Assembly (NCBI GenBank): GCA_020881915.1
Contig: JAJFPB010000001.1
Location: 744,001 to 808,000, forward strand
Length of the DNA: 64,000 nt
Direction of reading: 5' to 3'
DNA from: Paramyrothecium sp. XJ0827
Lineage: Eukaryota; Ascomycota; Sordariomycetes; Hypocreales; Stachybotryaceae
Numbering within the stretch: the first letter of the stretch is position 1; each line of letters opens with the position of its first letter. The notes beneath the pieces were generated by a model. The model worked only from the letters and a program-made list of their open reading frames with translations, did not search any database and was not told the origin of the DNA. This document shows positions 55,546 to 64,000 of this stretch, piece by piece. A program made the position numbers and the translations under genes.

Positions 55546-58244
55546 CTTGACGGCGACGAAGCTGTGTGTAAAGCGCTTGAGGAGATCGATACAAATGTGC
55601 AGACCCAACGCCTTTATACAACAGCCGCTCCAATTTACACCGAGTGTCGATCCCTAATAAGGCTCCATTGTGTATCTTGATCAGGGCCTCCAGGAAATAA
55701 GGTACGAATAACCAAAAACGGTTGGGCTATCCCTTACACTCAGCCGGACCAGTCACGCCATGACCCAGTGCCGCCGTGTCGCCCTGCTCCAAGAAAGTCC
55801 ACCAACCTCGGTTCTTTACCCCGAGTTCCCACGATGTCCGTATTGAACAAGCGTCCCACGCAGATACCAAATGCGGAGCGCTCGCCTGCCTGCGCTGTGA
55901 GTGGAGGGGGACCAAGGGGAATGTCGTAGCGCTCCAATCAAGGCCACGGCGCTGGGCCGAAAATGGTGTTTTAGCCCGAATAATCTGGCCCCGTGGGTTC
56001 GATCATCCAGCATTACTGCGTACTAGCTACCAGGTGCCGTCTCTTCCCCGCATTATTGTACTCGGGATGGAAATGCCGGATAAAAATATGAGGAAACCTT
56101 GTGACTAAGAACTGGAGACGGCAGGCTGGGCAGGGGTCTGGTCATTTTCATTGGCATTACAACCTCATTTGTTGCATCATGATGCAGGTACGAGAAAGGC
56201 AAACTAGGGAACGGACAAGACCCTGCCAAGTTTTCAGTACAAAGCGGGGGCAGACTAGCCTTTCTCCCATGTTGGCCCGTCCGCTCGCCAAGGGGTTCTG
56301 AGGTGAAGGGTGGATGATGCCCATGTTGACATTGATTCAAAACCACATGGCAATGTTGACTCCTTTCACTCCGAATCATCAGCTATGACCCTTGCTCCGC
56401 ATAGCAAGCGGCACGGTCTCGAATGCAGAGAGGTCGGGATGCGAGGAATCTCAAATAAACAGTTGAGCCTGCTGATGCGCATCGCGCACGCAAGTGCACC
56501 GCACAAGAACAAGCCTACCAGTGTCAACTTTTACCTCTTCGGAAGCCTCGATTTGTTCATTAGTAGTTTGGTAACGCGAGGAGAGACGAGTCTATCGTAT
56601 TTTCTAGACACTTACGTTTGTGTACGTAATAATGTTTCTGTTCAGGAAAAGAAAACCGTCGAGTTGTATTTACGGCCTGCGCAAGTAAGGAAATTTACGC
56701 TTTTCTGTTGTTTTCCTGTACAGTCTCGAATACTTGTGTTATGGTTTAGACATTAAGCAAACAAGCATCGCCCATCCGATGTTCCAGTTGTCTTGACTTC
56801 ACACGTTATTGCACCATGTGCCTCACCATGACGCAAAGCCTGAATCTGTACCAGAGACGGGCGCAGGCCGTCAGCAGTGCGGTCAGCATCCGATTAGAAA
56901 AGCCACTTCCTCCGGGTTCCCGGCGCCTAGAGCACATCTGCAGCTTCCGATCCTTCAGCTGTTTCTCACTGTCCGAGCTTCGCCTTTCCGCCTTTCCGTC
57001 CCGCCACGTGTGACTGCTGGCTGCAAAGGTCTCCGCACGTGGCGCGGAGGAGCAGTCAGCCGGGATGTTACGCACCGCACATGAACCAAGAGCTATTCGG
57101 GAACGCACCTGTTGGTAGATTGGTTAGGGATTAACTCTAAAGTCTGTTTCGATCTTAATTCTCATCAAATCGATCGCGTTAAAGCGAGTCAGTAAACCCT
57201 CCAGCAACATGAACAACATGATCAGGGGCCCGATGGACCTCTGTGAACATTTGCAACCGGCTGGCCACATGTGCAGATGGCGCAGCGCCCACCTGAAATG
57301 AGGCGGTCAACATCCCATGCATTGGCTTCCAGGCCCCTAGACCCCTGGAACCAGGGTCCAGCAGGGGTTTTGAGGCTGGCACGTACGGTAGGATTCCGTT
57401 TGCCGTATTTTGTCTTTGCTGAGAGCGGGCTGTACCGGAGGTATCGCCTCACACATCATTTTCATACATGAAATCAGGCAGTGAAGCAGGGTAAACCGCA
57501 TAGGCGGAGTAAAGCTTACATAGCATTTGCTTCTCCTCCTGAGCTCGGCTGCGCTATAACAACAAAACCAAAAGTTCTTGGGGAACTCAGCTGACATACC
57601 TCGCTTCTATAGATCTTTTTGAAAGCTCAAGACATTTAAAGCAGACAACGCTCAGTTTTTTGGCCCATATTCCATAGGCCCTTCCGTGTCATCACTTTCA
57701 GCGCCGTTCTTTTCTGCGGTGTAGTTGGTGAGGATTGTCGGGTCAGTGATACCCGTTGCATCGACCCACGCCAAGAACCATGCGGCTGATCGTCAAGCCG
57801 TGCTGATGCAACCTTCGATGGCCGCGGACTTACGGTGCGCTAGTTGAGCTCATTGGAGCGGGGACAGAATTTGGCGGAAAAGCCACGCATGCATGGCAGT
57901 CGCATCTATGGCGCGGCCTGTTCCTGGCTTAGGCGACAGCTTGATCAGTAACAGCCAGGAAGGACAAGGCTTGTCATGTCATGCCAGACCCCAAGCTGAG
58001 TGCCGTTACAATGCGGACTTGTACCCCAAAGAGGGATTGGCGCGCTGCCATGGCGTTTCTTCAAATCATTGGCATCATTGCTGGACAGCCGGCTCTCGGC
58101 TATCTTACGAGTTGTATATTTCACAGACGCAAACCTGGTGCATCATGCTTTTATAAGCACGGCCGGCCACCATTCCTGCTACTCGGCTCCAAAGCTTTAG
58201 CCTCAACCTTTATAATCCATGTCGGACTCATCCCACCTGTCAGG
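55546..58244. other. divergent intergenic region
   Basis: About 2.7 kb between divergent genes with only short shadow ORFs. The frame of the next gene stays open upstream from 58245 to 57981, but that part shows no membrane-protein features that fit the family. Confidence 0.4.
55613..55618 (-). promoter_or_regulatory. TATA box of the GH93-like gene
   Basis: TTTATA on the plus strand reads TATAAA on the minus strand, about 70 bp upstream of the ATG at 55545. Confidence 0.45.
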
Positions 58245-59572
58245 ATGCGTACCTTCGAGTCCCCGGATCAGGCCGGCTACTTTGTCGTGACCGCCGTCTC
58301 GATTCCGCTGTGCTCGTTGGCGGTGTTGCTTCGCTTCCTGGCTACCAGAAAGGCAAATCGAAAGAACGGCCTGGAGGATTGGTTTGCACTTGGCTCATTG
58401 ATCGCCCATTTCGGTTATGTTATCACATCTTTCATTGGTGCGAATGCCTCCTACTTCTTGATTGATCCCCGGTCTAATATACTCTAGGTCTCAGCATCCT
58501 GAATGGACGCGGCCTAATGGAACTCCCTATGGACGATACAAGGCAGATACTGAAAGTGAATATTATTCTGCCATCGATATTCTTCTTCATGCCGTTACTG
58601 ACATTTCAAGCTTATCTTTGCGGGTGCGACCTTCTTCCCGGTCAACCAGTTCTTCGCAAAATTCAGTATTCTACTGCTTTATCATCGTCTTTTCTCTATC
58701 AATAAAAAGTTTCTTGTCGGCATCTACACACTGGGAATAATACAAGCCGGCATCAGCGGAGCTTATCTTTTGGTGTCTATATTTGAATGCCGACCGATAT
58801 ACAAATTTTGGGACCCAATGACACCAGGCTGGTGTATCAATCTGGAAGCATTCACAACAGCGGCAGAAGTTATCAACTCAACACATGATTTCAGCATGGT
58901 AGCCCTCGCAGTTGTCATGATTCGAGGACTGAAATTAGACAAGCTCAAGAAGTGGAAACTAGCAGCAGTCTTCTGCTTGGGCGGAGTGTGAGTGAAGCGC
59001 CAGTATGAGTGTTAAAGGGGACTAACAAATTCAAGAGCCGGCATCGTTGGCTTCATAAAGGTGGCATTCATTTATCAGCCTGGTAGTTGTGAGTCAGATT
59101 TCAATCTACCCGTCCCCTAATTGTTTGGCTGACGATATATCAAGTCAACAAACTGATCGTCGCCCTCTGGACTGTTGTGCAAACCACATGCAGTACTTTA
59201 TGCTGCTGTTTCTCCATATACAGATCTTTGGTCCCTAGGAAGTCGTGGCCACGGTCTACATTTTCCTTCCGTAACAGCCGTCGTTTGACCGGACGCATCA
59301 TTACTCGCTGCTATGGAGCCGCGGATGAGCAAATCAGTGTGCCTGTTGCGCCGGACAGATTTGCATCAAGATCCCCATTAATCTGGCAGCCGCTTGATGA
59401 ACTGACTACAAGCTCATCCTCATGGACAGTTCTGGATGTGCCTCCCTTTTTAGACTCTCAGGTCCAGTTACCAATCTATCCGCTCAAGACAATTGAAATC
59501 GAGCAGAGTGTTGAGGTTGTCCATAGGAAATTAGACATTAACACGGATACAAATCCTACCATTGGCCGGTAA
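58245..59572 (+). CDS. Pth11-like seven-TM receptor (rhodopsin domain)
   Basis: A second fungal rhodopsin-domain membrane protein, about 372 residues. Exons: 58245-58437, 58488-58555, 58611-58987, 59036-59088 and 59145-59572; phases agree. Family landmarks are LEDWFALGSLIAHFGYV after TM2, LNGRGLMELPMDDTRQILK after TM3, FAKFSILLLYHRLF in TM4, CRPIYKFWDPMTPGWCIN in the extracellular loop, NSTHDFSMVALAVVMI in TM6 and FNKLIVALWTVVQTTC in TM7. The hydrophilic tail is about 115 residues. There is no CFEM domain. The start at 58245 places the first helix (YFVVTAVSIPLCSLAVLLRF) about ten residues in, as in relatives. Confidence 0.85.
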
Positions 59573-60252
59573 AGTTGAAAGTCTTGCATTTTGTACCTCA
59601 CCATGTGTGTATATAAGTATGGGATGCATGTTTCCAACCCGCTAGATGCGAGTGCAATATAATGAATCCTGTGATGCAGCTGTTTCTTGGTGGTAAAAGG
59701 CGATTCCAAATCGTCATATGTGACTCGCCGACTTCATCCTACCAAGCATATACTTAGCTCCTACGAGGCAAGCAGTCCAGGAAGTAGCTAGTTATTCACT
59801 GGGGTGATATGTATCATACGATGGGACGATTCCATATTGTTGCATCGTTCGTATACTGAAATATTTGGGCTACGCAGGATCCAATTTCGCGCGAGGCAAC
59901 ATAGGTTCATTGGCACAAGACGTTGAGTGCTGTTCTCGTTCCCTTATAAATAACTTTAACCGCCATTTCACAGTCCAGCGTCTAAGTTGTCAGTAAAAAA
60001 GCCACCGATGTGGAGCTTCGTGTCTAGGTCCCTTGAAATGAGGAGGATTGGAACTGCGAGCTTACTACTGCATGTCTTCCACTAACAACGTTTTGTGTCA
60101 GCAAAGCTACAGATTTTCCTTACATTATCATTAAAAATAACTTTGCGATCGTGCAAGGTACTTGTTGTGATTACTTCTCGATCTTTATCATACACATTAC
60201 CAATACATCCCAGCTTTCTGACTTGGTCCGTTCCAGACGCAGAAACCACACC
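59573..60252. other. convergent intergenic region
   Basis: About 680 bp between two converging genes, AT-rich, with nothing supported. Confidence 0.45.
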
Positions 60253-61359
60253 TTATCCCTGCAACTCTAGTCGTTCTTTGGGAGTCTCCAGCTCCTGGCG
60301 CACCGGGGGGTTATACAGCTCTGCACGTATCGAATGTGGGTGCAATTCCACGGGCTCTCGTTCCGTTTGCAATTCCCCAAGTCGGCTATAGTCATGCAAC
60401 TCCAGAGGGTCTCCAGCCTCAGATTTATCAATGGGGTAAAATCCCGTGGTACTGGAGACCTCGTGCTTCGTGTTTTGCTGTCTGCGGCGCAGCTTTATAA
60501 TCCAAACTAGAAGTCCGATAATGACAATTCCGGCAATACCACCAACCACTGGGCCGGCTATCCAAGCCATGCTTTGAGGTGAGCTGGAGTCAGAATTTTG
60601 GCTCGTCGAAGCTGGTGGAGGTTCACTTTGCGTTGAATCTACCGTTGATTCAGATGCGCCGCCAGAGGTTGTGGTTGCGTCAGTGAACGGAGGTTCTGTT
60701 GTTGAGGATTCCAGCTCTTCGCTAGACCTAACTGTAATCCGCGAGCTGGTCACAGACGCTGCGGTCCTCACATATACGTCATGTTCACTAGTCACTGTGT
60801 GACAGAATATCATGCTTGTTGGGGCGTCATCGTTAAGATCACTGTGGATCAGAATCGTCATGCAAGCATTTGTGTCTCCTTGGCTACGCGCTGTTAGTTT
60901 GAATCTGGCCAATTCGTGATTGGTCTTACCATGTAGCTCGTGTAGCAGGGTACTCGATTATGGAGCCTTCAAGACAGGTGGAAGGGATGTTGTTCGGCAA
61001 TGTTTGCTGTTCTGTGCATCAGATAACATGAACTCAAACGAAACTACTTCTCAAGATGAAGGGTAATCGTTACCGATGCTGGCTGACAGGCGGCATAGGA
61101 ACTGGAGGTCACGAAAACCATGTTTCCTCCACATGTCTGGATAACCCCTACAACATTGTGAGCGGGCGGGATTGGCGATCTCTCTGGAAAACATACATTC
61201 TGACCCTTCTTGCGCATAACCAAAGAAACCAGGTCCGTTATCATCTTGACGGCGACTGAAGCCCAGAGCCGCGGCTCCAGTGATGGTAGGATACGCGGGG
61301 CTCCCCAGACCGTAGCCCGTAAGCACGGTCCACACGATCAATAAGCTTGTCCGCATCAT
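60253..61359 (-). CDS. single-pass membrane protein with Cys-rich ectodomain
   Basis: A type I membrane protein of about 314 residues. Minus-strand exons: 61359-61197, 61147-61074, 61006-60930 and 60883-60253, with introns of 49, 67 and 46 nt and agreeing phases. After a signal peptide (TSLLIVWTVLTGYGLGSPA) comes a compact ectodomain of a type common in fungi: GPGFFGYAQEGSEW, TCGGNMVFVTSSSYAACQ, CLEGSIIEYPATRATC and NACMTILIHSDL. A Ser/Thr-rich stalk leads to the helix AWIAGPVVGGIAGIVIIGLL, a basic stop (KLRRRQQ) and a cytoplasmic tail rich in Glu and Leu. Architecture resembles wall-stress sensors, but the ectodomain is not a WSC domain. Function is unknown. The small exons make the 5' half less certain than the 3' half. 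Confidence 0.75.
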
Positions 61360-63638
61360 GAATTGGCCCAGGTGTTGTACATGTGCTAATCCATCAAGTG
61401 AAATCGGAGAGCACAGCCAGTTCTGAGTTGATGCTGGCTGGATGAAGAAGGAAAAAGGATCCAGGCGCGAAATGGCAGCGGGCGTGCAGAGTCTGACTTC
61501 GCGTACAAGGGTCGTGCTGACAGGACTGTGAGATAGGGGTAATCCTCACCTATCAGCTCACGATCCCGAATTTTTTAGTGCTTATCGATTGTGGACCCTC
61601 AATAAGCTACTTAATAAGCTTCAAGTGCCGTTGCCCTTGCGTTCCCCATCAGATATAATGTAATAGTTTAGCAAACCCAACCATTGCGATGGCTTCAGGT
61701 CCATCTCTCCACGTAATCCAAGTTGACTGCTCAGGCGATAGCAACACTTCTCTCAACTAAGACATCTTGTCAACATATGCACCAGCCCTCACATATTCAA
61801 CTAATCACCCTTGGCATCAAAGACGGCTGTGAATGAAGTTGCCGTTTTTCCATGAATCTGGTGAGTGCTTTGCAAGAATATGACCCAAACGCCTTTTGGC
61901 AGATGCTACGCTCCAGAGCTGGGCAGCCGAGCTTCGTGATGCTCGTCATCATGCCAACTTGATCAAATTTGTAGGTATGAACAAGAGTTTGTTTTGATCG
62001 ATCCATTCCCCAGAACACCACGCGCCCTGAGGGATCAGGTCCGAACAAGTATCTGGTGGTGTCTATTTGGGGACGCCCGTCTCGACGCGCTCAGAGCAAG
62101 GTCCAGAATGCCAAGTTACGCGAGAAATCAGTGACAAGTGCTGTCCTGGGTCATCAGACTTCTAGGAGCAAGGCGAAAGGGAGCCTCGCTGATGGTAGGC
62201 ACCTCAAGTCTCTCTCCATTGCTGGCATATTCCACACCTTGTTTACTTCATCCACATTAGAGATGACAGCTTAACAGCGAATAACTATTGTAATCTAGAC
62301 AAAAAAGAGTGCTAGCTTCCGGCTGACCCGGATGTGTGACAGTTTGATACATGGCCCTGGCCTCCAAGTCAAGAGACATGACACTGCATACCGAGTAATA
62401 CACTCATGTTGCACAGAATGGCAGTAAGATTGTGACCAACATACCACACCCTTCCTAACCGATAATAAGGCTAGATAGTGTGCACTCATTCGATCTTGGG
62501 AGAGGCTTGAACTTGGTAACAAGAAGACGTAGATTCCGTGCCTAACGTGCTAAGGAGGAAGCTATGCCTGCGTACTTACAAATAAAGATTTTAGAGACCT
62601 CGGATTAAGCTCTAAGAGCTATAGGGTAGCTAAAGCAAGACGCATTTCCTCTGCTCCCCAATCACAGTAGGTGCCGGTAAACTTGTGCATATTTTCTTTT
62701 TAAGGATAAATCCCACTGCCCAGTCGCCTGACTCCCGTGCCTGTATAGCGTTCTTCAAGGTAGGCTTGGATGTCCCTCTTTGCCGATCCGGAAGCAACTA
62801 GGGATGCGGTATTTTACAATGGTCAAGTCCGGTCCGACAATGACCCATTTCATGGTCTTAAGTCCTCTCTTTTGGCTTTGACGCCTGTCGATCAACTGCC
62901 GTCCAATCTCTGTGGCGCTCACTACTTGGAAAACTTGGCTGGCTAGTTCGTCGGCAATGGACCGACTCCCTCCCAACCACCAGCCCTGCCTGCTGACCAA
63001 GGCGGCTTTACCCACCTCGCGCAGCTCTAGTGCCATGCGATGACGTTCCAATTCTCCTCTTTGTTTCCCTCTTGACCCCGCAATTGTTCGAATTCTCCGC
63101 ACTTGGCGGCGGCTCTGCGGGGTTGAGATGGTGGCTTGTCCGGTTCGAGAAGCTCACCTGCCCGAAGGCATCCCCGAGAGTTACCCCGTTTGTAATGGCT
63201 CCCGCTGCCACAGCACGACTCCCTTACGTCGTTCGTCCATCATTGAGACTGATATTCAAGGGATCGTCCTCGAGCGTACGGGCTTGCCGTTCTACCGAGT
63301 CAACTCAGCATCGAAAGGCTGCATCGCTGCAGCACTAGCCTTCCCCACAACCCCATGGGCGCGTCGTCCGGCTTCTTTGTCATTACGTCCGATCGGCACA
63401 AGTTCTCGGTTTTTACCGGGGTAAAATTTTGGATCGACATGGGGAAGCGCATGCACAGCACCGGCGATGAGGCCCTTTCGGGGAGATGCGACCGAGATGC
63501 CGCCTTGCGGTTGCATGTCACCGTTGCATCCGGATGGTAATTTAAGTCTGCGAGCTCCCTCGAGCTCTCCAGCTTCAGGAAGCCCCAGGTCCTTCCCACT
63601 TTCCGTCTTGATCTTGACTCGGGAGCCGTTCAGAAAAG
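61360..63638. other. divergent intergenic region
   Basis: About 2.3 kb. It holds the promoter of the membrane-protein gene, an orphan minus-strand ORF at 61797-62048 (entered separately), and the promoter of the alpha-galactosidase. ORFs on both strands at 62755-63654 overlap each other and have no motifs. Confidence 0.4.
61797..62048 (-). pseudogene. orphan coding fragment
   Basis: A minus-strand frame reads protein-like sequence (FGPDPSGRVVFWGMDRSKQT, then HTYKFDQVGMMTSITKLG) but has no further exon that I can join with confidence. The better-looking part is the first 45 residues. The family is not recognised. Confidence 0.2.
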
Positions 63639-64000
63639 ATGCGCTTCTTCTCAACTAGCGGCCGGTTCTCGGCTGCAGCATGCGCCTTGCAGCTTTGCTC
63701 TGTGAACGCGCAGAACTCCTCCTCCTCCTCAAACGGTAAGCGTTTGTCTTCTGTCCGCCTTCCATTAGCTCCTTCAAGACTAACTCTATTCTCTCCTAAG
63801 CTATTGTTGTTGATGGAACGTCATTCGCCTTGAATGGTGACAATGCGTCCTACCGCTTCCACGTCGACAACACCACTGGCGACCTCATCACAGATCATTT
63901 CGGTGGTCCAGTCACCGAGGATGGCATTGATGCAGAGATTGGCCCCGTTCAAGGCTGGGTAACTCTGCTCGGCCGCGTCAGGCGCGAATTCCCCGATACT
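63639..64000 (+). CDS. aglC: GH36 alpha-galactosidase, 5' part (AglC-like)
   Basis: The start of a secreted GH36 alpha-galactosidase that removes alpha-linked galactose from oligosaccharides and galactomannan; the gene runs off the window. Exon 1 (63639-63735) encodes a signal peptide ([15 protein letters not shown]) and a Ser-rich junction. A 65-nt intron follows, and exon 2 begins at 63801. The family's N-terminal beta-sandwich start is visible: [20 protein letters not shown], then [13 protein letters not shown] and [10 protein letters not shown]. The catalytic domain lies outside the window. The symbol rests on resemblance to Aspergillus-type AglC and is tentative. Confidence 0.82.

Noticed and set aside
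57981..58244. In-frame upstream extension of the second Pth11-like gene
   Set aside because: Relatives start about ten residues before the first helix, which matches the ATG at 58245.
62600..62640. Possible second piece of the MITE internal repeat (GATTAAGC..CTATAGGGTAGCTAAAGC)
   Set aside because: Only short matches in mixed order; too weak without a computed alignment.
62755..63654. Minus-strand ORFs of 115 and 120 codons upstream of the alpha-galactosidase
   Set aside because: They overlap plus-strand ORFs of similar length, share no motif and fall in the expected promoter.
1..64000. tRNA, rRNA, CRISPR and secondary-metabolite backbone genes
   Set aside because: No T-loop/anticodon-arm pattern, no regularly spaced direct repeats, and no ketosynthase, adenylation or terpene synthase motifs were found by eye.

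Overview
The window is nuclear DNA of a filamentous ascomycete (Pezizomycotina). The evidence is genes cut by 47-167 nt introns with GT..AG ends, together with families typical of that group: Zn(II)2Cys6 regulators, a HET-domain/ankyrin protein, two Pth11-like (rhodopsin-domain) receptors, a tannase/feruloyl esterase, a GH93 enzyme, a GH36 alpha-galactosidase and a membrane-anchored multicopper oxidase. I cannot fix the genus from the sequence alone. No tRNA, rRNA, CRISPR array or complete autonomous transposon was seen. Exon structures were worked out by hand from splice consensus, phase agreement and family motifs.

Layout. 0-9 kb is gene dense: a Zn2Cys6 regulator and a DHA14-type exporter in tandem, then on the minus strand a GH5 sterylglucosidase/glucocerebrosidase and a secreted M28 aminopeptidase. 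9-14 kb is gene poor and holds degenerate or lineage-specific coding traces. 14-29 kb holds a feruloyl esterase, a secreted-type FAD oxidoreductase, a Pth11-like receptor, a 1189-residue HET-ankyrin protein and an MFS transporter. 29-34.5 kb is a gene-poor stretch with one small repeat-containing secreted protein and a complete MITE-like element (33833-34238). 34.5-39.7 kb is a compact trio: CYP52-clan P450, Zn2Cys6 regulator and alpha/beta hydrolase. 40-45 kb is mostly non-genic with a 104-residue secreted protein. 45-49 kb holds a Pro-rich/Cys-rich secreted repeat protein facing a multicopper oxidase. 52-64 kb holds a serine beta-lactamase-like hydrolase, a GH93 enzyme, a second Pth11-like receptor, a single-pass membrane protein and the 5' end of an alpha-galactosidase that runs off the window.

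How it fits together. Much of the content faces outward: feruloyl esterase, GH93 arabinanase-like enzyme, alpha-galactosidase and aminopeptidase degrade plant or organic matter; Pth11-like proteins sense surfaces or ligands; small secreted proteins and the multicopper oxidase act at the cell surface. Two small groups look like candidate functional units: regulator plus exporter (120-4558) and P450 plus regulator plus hydrolase (34511-39713). No polyketide, peptide or terpene synthase is present, so neither is a classical secondary-metabolite cluster within this window.

Most notable observations: a predicted 2-nt micro-exon that restores the copper-binding HPFHLHG motif of the multicopper oxidase; a secreted repeat protein whose first two introns begin at the same position of the repeated coding unit; a MITE with a 9-bp target-site duplication and internal 34-bp tandem repeats; and a large HET-ankyrin protein with no visible nucleotide-binding domain.
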